Shown here one piece after another: positions 13,311 to 24,291 of a stretch of 64,000 nucleotides of DNA (position 1 is its first letter; each line of letters begins with the position of its first letter). The stretch is from Siphonodentalium dalli. Its lineage: Eukaryota > Mollusca > Scaphopoda > Gadilida > Siphonodentaliidae. Location: positions 260,432,077 to 260,496,076 of the forward strand of contig CP136061.1 of NCBI GenBank assembly GCA_032622095.1, given 5' to 3'. The notes below the pieces were generated by a model, which saw only the letters and a program-made list of their open reading frames with translations, searched no databases and had not been told where the DNA came from. A program made the position numbers and the translations under genes.

Positions 13311-13437
13311 ATATGATGTGGTATTCGGTTGGGTTAGGGTTAGGGTTAGGCCCGTTATGGTTAGGGTTAGGGTTAGGGTTATGGTTAGGATTAGGGTTAG
13401 GGTTAGGGTTAGGGTGCTATGATGTGGCATTCGGTTG
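13311..13437. repeat. Interstitial telomeric (TTAGGG)n tract flanked by a 20-bp direct duplication
   Basis: About 14 TTAGGG-type units run from 13329 to 13415, with a few variants (GGTTATGG, TTAGGA, a GCCCG interruption). The tract lies between two near-identical 20-bp copies of TATGATGTGG(T/C)ATTCGGTTG, at about 13312-13331 and 13418-13437, with one mismatch. The G-rich strand reads left to right. The layout matches telomere repeat inserted at a break with duplication of the target, as known for interstitial telomeric sequences. Confidence 0.9.
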
Positions 13438-13717
13438 TTTTCACACAAAAAATTTGGAGGTCATTGAAAGACGTTATCTACTGTAACCGACTGAATTGTT
13501 TGAATGCGTGGGAAGCAGATCTGCATGTAAATGCTTTATGACACACCAGACTGGTCTCCCGAAAATGAACCTGTTGTCGGCTTATGAATCGGATTTATTT
13601 GGTGTAAACAATATTTATTTAAAAAATCAAACATACCACACAAACACAATGTATATATAGATACATAGAGATTTAGGAAGATGATTGGACAACAAGCAAA
13701 ATGCTTTGTTTGAGGTT

Positions 13718-13935
13718 CACAACCGGCGTAGAATCGCCTCATTTTGAGTCCATACCAGACTGGAAATGAGAGTGGTTTAGTGCCATTATCGACTCATAAT
13801 GAGAGTGTTTTAGTGCCATTATCGACTCATAATTATGTTTAATAAGTTCACTATGGGCGGTCAATAACACGAATAAACAAACTCACGACTTACTAGATGT
13901 ACGCTCTCTCTCTCTCTCCCCTCTCCTCTCCTCTC

Positions 13936-13983
<48 letters not shown>

Positions 13984-14085
13984 TCTCTCTCTCTCTCTCA
14001 AATGTGTTTTCACTATGGCCCGCGCCTTAAAATGAAATAACGGATATAAGTCCGTTATCGGCTTATTTATAGCTCGCAGAAATCT
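13718..14085. repeat. Dispersed repeat family R1, copy 2
   Basis: Blocks shared with 61150-61435 include GGCGTAGAATCG, CTCATTTTGAGTCCATA, AATAAGTTCACTATGGGCGG, ACAATAACACGAATAAAC and TATCGGCTTATTT. The block GTGCCATTATCGACTCATAA is locally duplicated (13781-13833). A (CT)n tract has expanded inside it. Non-coding. Confidence 0.7.
13903..13999. repeat. (CT)n-rich microsatellite
   Basis: Nearly pure CT/CCTCT repeat, about 95 bp, inside R1 copy 2. It creates a false R/E-rich minus-strand frame. Confidence 0.95.
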
Positions 14086-14279
14086 ACTCGATGTTAAATG
14101 CGTCATCCCAAGTTATGTCAGCTACTGGTTTTTTGTTTGTTCTTCATCCAGACCGAGTTTGAATCCAGACCAGGGCCAATTTTATTACAGTTTACAACAT
14201 TAGAACATTCAGTTTTCAAACATACCGCTATATACCGCTGTCTTTGTGTGCGTACCTTTTGTTTACATAATGGTATACT

Positions 14280-14660
14280 CGTCGCAGTATTCTATAGTCC
14301 TAATGTTAAAGTTGCACAATCCGATTCGATTGACTCCAACAACAATAACAACAACAACATTTCTTCGAAAAACGCTTTAGATATAAGAATCGATTAATTA
14401 CCAAAAAATAATGATAACCACTGTCAACTATACAGTACAGACTTTCCCAAAACGTGCCATATCTCAACATTTGTTCAACGTAATTAGATATCGAGAGTAT
14501 GTCGGTCGGCTCGTCGAATATTTTCTAGGCCGCCAAATATATATACCAGGTCGTGAAAAATAACGTATGTCAAAAATCAATATCGCATAACTTTTAGCCT
14601 TGATGGGTGGGTTCCTCGACTCGAATCAACTATTGTTTACAACAGAAGCCACATAAATTA
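14280..14660 (-). repeat. Dispersed repeat family R3, copy 1 (reverse orientation)
   Basis: Read on the minus strand it matches 53975-54320 block by block: TTTGGCGGCCTAG, AATATTCGACGAGCCGACCG, CTCGATA, TTGAACAAA plus TGTTG, GACAGTGGTTA, ATCGATTCT and GAAGAAATGTTGTTG. Related, more diverged copies are at 19890-20290 and 41060-41310. No coding capacity or clear termini were seen. Class unknown. Confidence 0.7.
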
Positions 14661-14772
14661 TAATTTAGAGGCGTTAGTTCGGATTACGTATATTTAAATG
14701 CGTCATCCTGAGTAATATCTCATGTCGGATACTGATTTTATTTGTTCTCCCTCCAGACCGATTTTGAATGCA

Positions 14773-14865
14773 GATCTTTCCCATGACATCGTCGATATTA
14801 TCAGACCTTTCCCATGACATCCTCGATATTATCAAACCTTTCCCATGACATCGCCGATATTATCA
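14773..14865. repeat. 31-bp tandem repeat, 3 copies
   Basis: The unit reads GACCTTTCCCATGACATCGT then CGATATTATCA, with single-base differences between the three copies. Confidence 0.95.
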
Positions 14866-15225
14866 GAATGCCCTTGATAGCATTACAGATGAACCTTATT
14901 TCGAAATTTAGTAATCGACTTTGCGCAATGCTGTCTCTCTGTCACAACGATTCTTTTATATGCTGATATAGGCCCCCTCCAGACAACCATTGAACGTGGT
15001 ACAGCGAAGACAGCGTGAAGCCTTTGTGCATTTGCGAGGTACACCTACATATAATTGCAGCCGATAAGAAGTCGCTGTAGTCAGATATGTCTGCCCTTTG
15101 TTCTGTGGGCCGTGTCCCACAAAAAACCATTCAATGATTTTATTCTAGCTGCAGTCTTTTTCAAATCGGCTATCAGACTTCACAATCACTGACGTGCACT
15201 AAGTTATTTCACGCCCGGTGCAATC
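14866..15225. other. Non-coding sequence, no gene seen
   Basis: Only short chance frames are present. No repeat was recognised. Confidence 0.5.
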
Positions 15226-15412
15226 GACCGAAGCCCCAAAAATTATGAATCGCATGCAGTCTATATATAGCGATGTTTTATTTTAGAATATGTAGCTCCA
15301 CCTGGTGGAATGTAATGACCGGACCGAAGCCCCAAAAGTTATGAATCGCATGCAGTCTATATATAGCGATGTCTTATTTGAGGGTATATATACAGATCCA
15401 CCTGGTGGAATC
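15226..15412. repeat. About 96-bp tandem duplication
   Basis: Two copies start GACCGAAGCCCCAAAA (15226 and 15322) and share CGCATGCAGTCTATATATAG and CCACCTGGTGGAAT. Confidence 0.9.
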
Positions 15413-15546
15413 TTACAGACCCGTAAGATTAACTTCCAAATTGAAAATGTCAGCTGTATCCGGAACTGAGATAATTATCAGACGTATACATCATGTCGCA
15501 CAATATATAAATACTCACCTTCCATATATAGTCCGAAATTGAGGAA

Positions 15547-15685
15547 CAGTAAAACCTCTTCAAACCAAACACCATTCGGACCGACCATTCTGTTCGATGT
15601 AGAGAGGTGTTCGATTTATAGAAAATCGCACAGTGATCGGAATGTATTGCCATCGTTACTAAGCATTGTCGAAACACAACCAACT
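15547..15685. mobile_element. Possible pogo/Tc5-like MITE end, truncated
   Basis: The sequence starts CAGTAAAACCTCTTCAAACC and contains GTAGAGAGGTGTTCGATTTA, an arrangement seen in short elements with CAGTnnAACCTCT-type termini. This resemblance is from memory and is weak. The right end is missing because a family A hairpin element begins at about 15686. It could instead be unique sequence: the minus strand also shows a good donor-like GAAG|GTGAGTA at 15516-15519. Confidence 0.25.
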
Positions 15686-16003
15686 GTCTCAATAGAACCA
15701 TACAAATATGGATATCATTGGAACCGGCTCCTTGACCACATTGTGATAGTTACAGTTATACCCTGTGCCAATGCATTCTCTTATATATGCGAGTCGACCA
15801 TAGGTCGCCTCGCATATATAAGAGAATGCATTGGCCTAAAAAAAATCTTTTTTTACCATTTTTTCTTACATTCTTCAACAATTTTATAATTTTTAGTGTG
15901 TTAAGCCAATGCATTCTCTTATATATGCGAGGCGACCTATGGTTGACTCGCATATATAAGAGAATGCATTGGCACAGGGCCGTTCTGTTGGGTAAAGGGT
16001 TAA
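15686..16003 (-). mobile_element. Family A TTAA hairpin element, 5'-truncated, reverse orientation
   Basis: It matches the complete copy at 52573-52973 from CTGTCTCAATAGAACC onward, so about 75 bp of the long arm and its terminal repeat are missing. Both 67-bp hairpins are present (15768-15834 and 15906-15972), separated by the usual AT-rich spacer. The right end, TGTTGGGTAAAGGG plus TTAA (16000-16003), is intact. Loss of one terminus would make this copy immobile (inference). Confidence 0.85.
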
Positions 16004-17029
16004 GTACCAAATACAAATAGCAATAGATAAAACATGGTATAATCAGGTTTAATAAGAACTAAAATACAATTAGCTCTATAAGGTTCAATGGTCACATATC
16101 CGCTCGGAATAGAGCCCATTACCAGGGCCTGGAACTCACATATCACTGAAAGTATGACATCGCCACAGTGATCTTCCTTGCCTTATACCTGTATACACGA
16201 ACGGTATCAAATATGTTATACATGTATATGGACTCGCAGTAGTCGTGGCATATTCACCAATAAACTAAAATATGCTAACAACATGTACAGGAATGGATGC
16301 AGGATAATTTATCGAGATCATAACAGGCGTATGTTGAATGTGTTGGATCTGTTAAGATTGTCACTGTCCTCTACCGCAATGGACAACATATGGTATGCAA
16401 TGTTCGCCAATAGTCTTTGCCCAACGGGTGGGTTTCACTGAACAATTGTATGATTTACCTGTCTTTGCATTTGAGCTACATTGTATTTGAAGTAAAGAAG
16501 GCTAGAGTTCTGTGCAATTCCACTCTTTTTTTTAAAGAATGAAGGTTCTGACTCCCGAGTTTGTAGATAAAAAGTGTCGATCACCATCTGTTGTGATGCC
16601 AGAATTCCGTGCGTTGTTGATCACTCATCCTCGCGGTGATATCTGGGTAATCTCTCTATCCTACTAATTGAGGTATGCACCTTAGTGATGAGAAGGAAGC
16701 CAGACATACGAATGGCACTCTCGCAGATTCACACAAAACAACGCAGGTTCTCGCGATAATATCTGCGGCATATGCCGCGTGATGCATTACCGCGTGTTAA
16801 CGTTATAGATTGTAAAACAATTAACCCTGTTACTATTTTAGGAGACGAAACTGAAACCTGGGTATTCGGCTGCAAACTATCCACGTGGAAATAGATTCAT
16901 ATCGGACTTATTTTATTATGAAATACACAGTGAGCTTGTACCCGTTTTTTCTGTTGAATGGCGCGGGCCGCAGCGGAAACACATTATAAAGAGCGTCACA
17001 GCGTCCCCAGGCAGGACCAGTGGAACAAC
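16004..17029. other. Non-coding sequence, no gene seen
   Basis: Short open frames only (longest 87 codons, 16178-16441), with no recognisable motif. A small palindrome GCGGCATATGCCGC lies at about 16765. Confidence 0.5.
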
Positions 17030-17343
17030 TTAACCCTTTACCCAACAGAAGGGCCCTGTGCCAATGCATTCTCTTATATATGCGAGTCGACCATAGGTCG
17101 CCTCGCATATATAAGATAATGCAATGGCTTAACACATTAAAAATTATAAAATTGTTAAAGAATGTAAGAAAAAATGAGAATGCATTGGCACAGGGCATAA
17201 CTGTAACTATCACAATATGGTCAAGGAGCCGGTTCCAATGATATCCATATTTGTATGGTTCTATTGAGACATACCGAAGATATTTTAGGCTGTTGAAGCT
17301 TTATTTGGCCGGTTTTTGGCCGTTTTGTTGGGTAAAGGGTTAA
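17030..17343 (+). mobile_element. Family A TTAA hairpin element with internal deletion
   Basis: TTAA at 17030 and 17340 flank CCCTTTACCCAACA and TGTTGGGTAAAGGG ends. The first hairpin is whole (17061-17127), with one base change in the last arm. Of the second hairpin only GAGAATGCATTGG (17176-17188) remains, joined to the spacer at AAAAAAT. The long arm (CACAATATGGTCAAGGAGCC onward) is complete. At 314 bp it is about 85 bp shorter than full copies. Confidence 0.9.
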
Positions 17344-18694
17344 CACATCACTAAACGTCTAGTTCGGAAGTTCGGACCCCCGTCCGTAAAGATCGATTTG
17401 TTGCCGTATACTGGCATGATATTCTCCATATTCGTGATTTTGCGAAAGGTCTCTAATATTACTATCCCATCCGGACGAACTTTATCGCTTATTATACATG
17501 GTAACATTCTGCTGGCTCGTGGTCTATTTTTCTCAAATTTCGTATTTGGTTTGGTATTCTCTGAGCCAATACTCTACCGTAGTAATGAACTCACGGAATA
17601 TAAAGTTTATAGCACGAGATTACAACCCACTACTCGGACGGGGTCACACGTAATATAACGTTTAATACAAGATTACAACCCGCTACGATGACGGGGTCAC
17701 ACAGCGGTGACCTAACGTGATACCCAATAAATCTTATCAATAGTCAGCATTGTGATTAGAGCGACTAATCGCGACTGATCGCCCGACACAATAACCGATT
17801 ACACGGGCGATAACTTTCTGCGAAACCTAGCCAGAGTGGTCAATTGTCAGGGACAGGAGCCGGTCAATCATCGAATGATTAAACGTCAGGTTCAATAAGC
17901 TAATTTTGGGAGGAATAACGTTGACTAATTACCCGTGGAGCGGAATGACATGCGGTTGCCTTATTGGTTATTACGTCATTTCAATCCAAAGGATTGGTCT
18001 TTTTCACACTGCGACATGGGAGGGGGGGGGGGGGTTCAGGGCACGTATGCCGGGGTGGGTGGGTGGTCGATGGGACCAACAAACAATTATTTTCGCAACT
18101 CAAAATGTTTTTTCCTAAAAGTTTTTTGACTGTTTTTGCAATGAGTTTGGCTTAAAACGCCGTAGAATAAGAGAAATAATGTAATTCTAACTGCTAAACT
18201 GACTGCAGGCAGTTATCGTGTTGTATTTTGTTGCACATTTTGAAATCCAAGGTGGCCGCTGGCAGCCATGTTTTTGTTTGCCGAATGACCCCAAAATGAC
18301 TCGTTGCTATTTACATGTCAATGTTAACATCCATGACAAATAGTATGCACAGACATTCAGATACAGCTGTTTACAGTGAATTTTCCCACGCAAATCTCTG
18401 TTGTAGTGTTAAAAGGGGGTGGGTGTCCAACAATGGTCGGAAAAAACTACCGAAAACGGAACAAAATTTGGACGCGGGGATGGGTGGGTCACAACAAGGG
18501 TCGAAAGGTAAGAATCAGCATAGATGTCTGAAATTTTTCCGACAACCCACCCCCCCCCCCCTGACTATGAGCGAAAGTCCAAATAACTATAATTCTAGGC
18601 GAATTCACATACATGTGAACAGACTAGTCAGATTTGTGCCCGAATTTGCCGTACTGAAGTTTCAATTGATAAAACAATTGAAGAAATAACCACA
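17344..18694. other. Non-coding sequence with small duplications, no gene
   Basis: A short imperfect duplication (AGATTACAACCCACTAC ... GACGGGGTCACAC) lies at 17617-17702. A G-homopolymer run is at about 18020-18033 and a C-run at about 18548-18560. No gene is recognised; the glycine-rich frames at 17906-18155 come from the G-run. Confidence 0.5.
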
Positions 18695-19078
18695 TATGTG
18701 ACCCGCCATATCAAATCCAGTCGTAAGTCGGGATTTGTTTTACCCTGTGCCAATGTATTCTCTTGTATATGCGAGTCGACCATAGGTCGCCTCGCATATA
18801 TAAGAGAATACATTGGCCTAACAATTTTTTACAATTTTAATAATTTTTTCTTGTATTCTTTAACAATTTTATAATTTCACCCATACAGAGCCCCATGCAG
18901 ACAAACATGAGCAGACGACACTCTTCTATGAGCTTCTATATATGTGTGGGGCTCCCTGCAGGGTAATGGATGTTTTTTTTATTTTATGTCCTAAAAATTG
19001 TAAGAAACATTTATTTAAAAAAAATGATAAAACATTGTTAGGCCAATGCATTCTCTTATATATGCGAGGCGACCTATG
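18695..19078. mobile_element. Family C hairpin element, copy 2, truncated at right
   Basis: The left end TATGTGACCCGCCATATCAA is followed by TTTTACCCTGTG and a full hairpin at 18750-18816. An AT spacer follows, then the GAGCCCC hairpin (about 18880-18965, from CACCCATACAGAGCCCC to GGGGCTCCCTGCAGGG), a second AT spacer, and the first half of a second 67-bp hairpin from 19043. This stops at the loop (GCGACCTATG, 19078), where unrelated sequence begins. The full hairpin carries paired changes in both arms (GTATT opposite AATAC). This copy shows the fuller family C order: end, hairpin, spacer, GAGCCCC hairpin, spacer, hairpin. Confidence 0.85.
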
Positions 19079-19566
19079 TATATTGCTGCGCAGTATTAGA
19101 ATATACATATAGCCGCGTTGTGACCAAAACATGTACATTACTATGAAGCATTCGATACATTGATGTGGTCTGCACATGTAAATTACATAATCATCTACTG
19201 TATACTTTGAGAACTACGTAAATATATGTGTAAATATATGTATATGTGTATATTTGTCCTCTATAGAATCGAAAGCGGCTGGCTCGATTGAGCTCAAACT
19301 TCCCATCTAATGGTAAAATCACACGGGAATCGTCGTCGCGGCGTTTTGGAGAAGCTCTGAGCACTCATTCTCCACTCCCAATCATCAAAATCACCGTCCT
19401 CGGCACTGTGGGGGTTAAGGGAGTAACGCTCTTTATATTGACCAAATTTGGCGTTGTTAACCGAGTAACGCTCTATATTGCCATCGGCGTCGCTAAACGG
19501 TCACCTATGCGTACGAATGCGTACGAAACTACGGTTGCAAAACGCACCGGAACCGGAATGCATTTA
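19079..19566. other. Non-coding sequence, no gene seen
   Basis: A frame at 19288-19572 (94 codons) is not recognised. AGTAACGCTCT(TT)ATATTG occurs twice (19422, 19464). Simple TATATGTGTA-type sequence lies at about 19220-19250. Confidence 0.45.
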
Positions 19567-19730
19567 TCTTGATTAAAAAGGCAGAATTAACTCATTGGAA
19601 AACAATAAATGCGTGCCGTGTGATTCTTATGTCTGTCGTTCCTAGGAACGGGGGAGATTTTCATCGAATCATACCTCTTTTAGGGACGTGTACAAAGGCA
19701 GAATTAACTCATTGAAAAACAAACGAGAGG
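19567..19730 (+). repeat. Direct-repeat block flanking the pearl-like element, left copy
   Basis: It contains two AAAGGCAGAATTAACTCATTG units (19575 and 19694) separated by GTGTGATTCTTATGTCTGTC, CGTTC and AATCATACCTCTTTTAGGGA. The same ordered blocks recur at 21898-22130. The pair brackets the pearl-like element, so the duplication may be an older element that was split, or a host segment duplicated by it. Confidence 0.75.
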
Positions 19731-19889
19731 CCGATCACGATCGGCAGATGTTTAACCCATACCTTGGCGATAACGATTAGCTATTTTCATAAATCCTTAC
19801 ACCAACCTTTTCAACAATTCACACCTTACTATTAAAGCTACTCGATCCGATTAAGCACCCCTCAGTTACTATTTATTTGGCTTCAGGGG

Positions 19890-20290
19890 TAACAAATATT
19901 TTATTCAAATCGAGGAACCCATTCATCAAATTCAGAGTAAGCAGATATCAATTTTTTAAATCCATTATCTTTAACCACCTGGAATATTTAGTGGCCGTAT
20001 GAAAGTCGATGAAGATGGATAACTCTATAATCAAGTGGCTTTTTTGTGTCAGATATATGACAAAGCAGCAAAATTTCATTGTACAAATGTTGATAAATAA
20101 CAGGTGTTGGGCAATTTTATACTATAGTGGACTGTGGTTAGCATTATTTTTGGGCAATTAATCAATTCTGATAACTGAAGCGGAATTGTTGTTGGAATCT
20201 GATGATATGGGGACCATCAAATTGGTTGAGTACCTTTAAGTTCACAAGTGGCATAAGCCTTATTGGGCACCTTCCATATGAACATGGATA
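19890..20290 (+). repeat. Dispersed repeat family R3, copy 2
   Basis: Blocks shared with 41060-41310 and 53975-54320 include TCGAGGAACCCATTCATCAAA, ACCTGGAATATTTAG, ATGTTGATAAATAACA, GTGGTTAGCATTATTTT, AATCTGATGATATGGGGACC and TTGAGTACC. It is more diverged than copies 1 and 4. Confidence 0.65.
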
Positions 20291-21335
20291 TGGCATTTGA
20301 TTCCAATCCATTAAGTCAGTTTAAAATAGATATATAGTCTTATAGAGCTCAGACAATGGTCAGACAGAAGAACCGTACATAATAGTTAAAGATATTTTTT
20401 TTTTTAGTAAAATATGATTGATAATGATTGGATATAACATACTTTAATGCATAATTATGAGATAACTAGAGGTGGGATATGAGATTGAAGATATTAAATT
20501 CATTACATTGGATAGCATACTGTATGTCTATGGAATGGGTGTGTTAATTTTGTTAATATTTTAAAGCAATTAAACCAAATGACTCTCTCTATACAGGTTA
20601 GGGGTCTGTTATCATAAACTATGACTTGAAATATAATATAATCAATGACAAATATTTGAGTTATTAAATGAGATAGCAAGGAGTTGATCTTAATCACACT
20701 AATGAACTGATCAAAATAGTCTATAAATGCATGTATATGGATTTAGAAGCCCACACAATAAGTCAGTCTCAAGAATACAAGCAACATTATTATTATCCTG
20801 CACCCCAAATGCAATAGAGGGAATTTCAAAATAAGACAATTCCTCTAATGTTTTAAGAAATCCTTACTGAACCTGGCTCAAAGTGAAAGATATAATTTAA
20901 TATCTGCCTATCAGATATCATTTGTCTATGGAATGGGTTAATTTTAATCCCAAAATCCATGCAAGACCAGGGAGCTACTAGTATGTTGGAGTTGATAAAT
21001 CCTGAGAAGTCACTCTCAACACACTATGGAAATGCAATAAACAACATATAGCTATTAAAGTGCAGCAGTGAATATCAGATTTCTTTATCAATAATAGAGA
21101 TTATCTCTAGTCTCCATTACTGATACCAGAGCTGTAAGCTGCTACAGTTATATATTTTAAGCAAATCTCAAATCTGTTCAATTCGTAGTTAACAAGAGAG
21201 AGAGAACTTCATGGCATTGTAACTGGATATGCTATCTCTGTGTCTGCATAGCATTGTGAAACTGATTTATTAGATATTATCTAGACAGTGCCACCTGTGT
21301 ATCTTTGATATATTTTAGCCATGAATAAAATAATC

Positions 21336-21776
21336 AAAGGGCCATAACCCCATTAAAAAGTACTGGATCAAACCCATATTCGAACTTGATCTGTATTTTG
21401 AGTTGAGAAACTCACATATAAAATTTGGTTCCTATCAGTGAAAAAATTGTAGATTTATCGAAGCATTCATGAATTATAAGTCAAAGGGCCATAACTCCAT
21501 TAATAAATATCATATCAAACCCATATTCGAACTCGATATGTATTTTTGGCTCAGCAACTCACATACCAAATTTGGTTATGGTCAGATAATTTTTTTTTGA
21601 GTTATGGCAGCATGCATGAATTCTAAGTCGAAAAAGGGCCATAACTCAGTTAAAAAAACTCGGATCAAACCCATATTCGAACTCGATCTGTATTTGGTGC
21701 TGAGAAATTCATATAAAAAATTTGGTTCTGATCAGATAGAAAATATTTCAGTTATCGCACCATGCGTAAAGTGTCT

Positions 21777-21777
<1 letters not shown>
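21336..21777 (+). repeat. Three-unit tandem core of the pearl-like element
   Basis: Units of about 147, 150 and 145 bp each begin AAAGGGCCATAAC. They share TCAAACCCATATTCGAACT, CTCACATA and AAATTTGGTT. The last unit runs into the tetranucleotide tract. Confidence 0.95.
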
Positions 21778-21811
<34 letters not shown>

Positions 21812-21834
21812 GGCGGACGGACGGACGGACGGAC
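21778..21834 (+). repeat. (ACAG)n(GGAC)n tetranucleotide microsatellite
   Basis: About eight CAGA units switch to about five GGAC units. An ACRG tract directly after a tandem core is a diagnostic feature of pearl-like elements in bivalves. Confidence 0.95.
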
Positions 21835-21897
21835 TAACGACGAGTGGTCAATCCGGGCAACGACACTATGTTTACCATACTATGGTATGGGTAAACA

Positions 21898-22215
21898 TAA
21901 AAATGCGTGTTGTGTGATTCTTATGTCTGTCGTTCTTAGGAAGGGGGGGGGGGGAGAATTTCATCGGGTCAGTTTTTCCGCCCTAGGGACCGCCCGATGT
22001 ACCGTAAATCATACCTCTTTTAGGGACGGGTACCATCATTTCTCTTGATTAAAAAGGCAGAATTAACTTATTGAAAAACAAAAAATTTAATTATAAAATT
22101 AAAAAGGCAGAATTAACTCATTGAATAACAACAAATAAAATAAAATAATTAATTATAAAAAAAAAATTTAATTAAAAAAAAAACACGCCAGTGGCGGGCT
22201 AACCAGCTAGTTATA
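21898..22215 (+). repeat. Direct-repeat block flanking the pearl-like element, right copy
   Basis: It matches 19605-19730 (GTGTGATTCTTATGTCTGTC, AATCATACCTCTTTTAGGGA, AAAAAGGCAGAATTAACT at 22051 and 22101). A G-run and about 40 bp near 21980 have no counterpart on the left. After an A/T-rich tract the block ends in GGCGGGCTAACCAGCTAGT, which resembles a transposon end but is unassigned. Confidence 0.7.
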
Positions 22216-22479
22216 ATATATATAGAGACCCAACGTGACCTGCATAATTACGTCACATTACATCGGGTTCTCATTTTGAAAACAAATTTAGTTCCAGCGC
22301 ACTGCGGCGGTAATTAAACTTCATTTTGATGGCTGTTGTATATTTCGTCTTTAATGTGCGTGTGGCTAGATATCTTTTAAGATGAGCAAGTAATCGACTT
22401 TAAATCAGTTGTCAGATTTTATATTTATTGTTCGTCTGCTTCGTTATGATGCACGATATGTACATCCTTCTTATTTTAA

Positions 22480-22830
22480 TGTACATGTTAAAGTGATGTC
22501 GAACTCTCCGGTGTGGCGATCAAATAGAAATGGAGTAATTTTTAGAAATAGTATATCCATATTGACAACACACACGGTCATTCTTATGTCGGAATTAAAT
22601 GCAGTGACTCTCGATGGCGAAATCGTGTTCGTTAATTTATCGCCGATAGATGCGAACCGAATCGAGTAGTAAATATTTACAATTGAGCGTAGTTCTGACG
22701 ATGTTTTCTATGGATTGGTACGGTCGATTTGTTTCAAATATTCGGCGATGTTAGTAGAATGTTACATTCCTCCAGTTTTATGCACCGAATAAGTCCATAA
22801 TATGTCTTTATGTATTAATCGGCCCACTCG
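22480..22830 (+). repeat. Dispersed repeat family R2, copy 1
   Basis: Blocks shared with 46410-46785 include CATATTGACAACACACAC, TTATCGCCGATAGATGCG, AATCGAGTAGTAAATATTTA, CAATTGAGCGTAGTTC, GACGATGTTTTCTATG, TGGTACGGTCGATTTG and CATAATATGTCTTTA. Other copies are at 56750-56970 and, reversed, 42065-42190. The 86-codon frame across it is not conserved between copies. Confidence 0.8.
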
Positions 22831-24291
22831 AAATGTCATGTAGAAAATGTATACAGGGAATTATTCCTTTTATTTCACTGTTCAGTTGTCTCTTATAGTT
22901 AGCAGAGTTATCAAGTATCTACCGAAACAAATTACATCCAAAATAAACAATTCTTGTTTATGTCAGCTTATATTTCTGAACATCATTTCAGGTGAATAAT
23001 ATAGACCATCACAATGTTTACTTTTATCAAGATCCAAGCAGAGTTCAGTCCCCTGGACTTATCGCTGCCAGCACCTACACATAATGTGAAGAAATTACTC
23101 ATTTATTTATTTGAGACTTGTGTAGATTACAATTCATTTGTCATTATTCTGAGTAACTGAACTGTCCATATCAATTTGGAAATTGTCTAGATCAAGCCAG
23201 AATGAATTCTAATTGCCATACCACTTCAATTTACAATTTTCGATTTAATTAAGATAATACACATGTCTGCAGTGATCAGACATTGCGTAGCGAGGGGACT
23301 GAACTCTGATTTTCAGCTTGAACTTTTATAACTGGTGGTAAAATTCATTTAGTAAAGACAGGGTTAAATTGAACTCCGTGTGCTGTGCGCGGCGGTGTAG
23401 TTACTGGGACATTAAAACCACAGCACCATGTTCAAGGATAACTTCATTACTAAATACACCGCGAGTAACATGGAAACATGTCGGCAATAGCGGGTCGCGA
23501 TAAACACGGGGTCGACCTTCATATTGCGGATTTTAAGAGAGATACGAATCTATGATTTGAATTCCCATCCCACCTCTTGGATATTCGTGATTGAATGGGA
23601 GACGCTCTTCAGAAAACGTTAGTGCACTCAAAAGTATACGGAAGAAAAAACGACGCGCTGATATGACTAATAACTCGAGAGCACTTGTATAACAAAACTG
23701 TTAAATATAGACCTATCTTATTCAATTTCGTGTGAAAAGGTGACTTTTTTCTAATTAAAACTCAAGAGGGCATGGAATTTTTTTAATTACACGTTTTATC
23801 GTACCTTTTTGTTATACTGTCTGCATATTCATCAAAACTGCCTTCGCTCAGTGTGAATATATCTAGTCGATACCGCGATGTGAATTTTTGCCCCTGTAAA
23901 GTTCCCGTGGTAATTACAGGTTCAAGGAATTCAAACTTGTTGTTCGTCCAGACAAGAAGTGAAAAGTCGATCGCTTTATGTACTCAATATTCACTAACCT
24001 ATTTTGTTACCTCAATTATGATCATGCCTAGTTATGTGTTGATTGTAACAATTTACGACAAAATCGGAATGTGTTTTAAAGGTTTTTTTTCCGTGAGAAT
24101 TGGGAACTCGACTCGTTTTATATCTGATTATTTGGCATTGATTGTTGTTCTCTCGCTCGATAATGATTCGGACTATAGTAATATAGTAATGTACATTGTC
24201 TGGTTGTGTTATTTTAGAGGCGGTTCACCGTAGCTATCAATAAAACAAAGCATACCGACGAAGCACAAGCACCGAACTCTTGACATAAAAT
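22831..24291. other. Non-coding sequence, no gene recognised
   Basis: A 126-codon plus-strand frame (23853-24233) has no recognisable domain, and codon composition does not stand out. No arrays or transposon ends were seen. Confidence 0.5.

Larger units (their letters stand above)
19748..21897 (+). mobile_element. Pearl-like (Helitron-associated) non-autonomous element, tentative left boundary
   Basis: The right part has the order described for bivalve 'pearl' elements: a core of three tandem units of about 147-150 bp (starting AAAGGGCCATAAC at 21336, 21483 and 21633), then an ACAG/GGAC tetranucleotide tract (21778-21834), then a short flank ending in an imperfect hairpin (TGTTTACC...GGGTAAACA, 21869-21897). 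ATGTTTAACCCATACC at 19748 is an inverted match to the end (ATGGTATGGGTAAACAT), which suggests subterminal inverted repeats and sets the left boundary. R3 copy 2 lies inside (19890-20290), so the element may be nested. No Rep/helicase coding is seen. Assignment is by architecture, not by sequence match. Confidence 0.55.

Noticed and set aside
13329-13415. Telomeric tract as a true chromosome end or fusion point
   Set aside because: Unique sequence continues on both sides, the repeats run in one direction only, and a 20-bp direct duplication flanks them.
15450-15701. Minus-strand exon ending in a good donor (GAAG|GTGAGTA)
   Set aside because: The stretch looks more like the end of a short transposon, with no acceptor and no recognisable protein.
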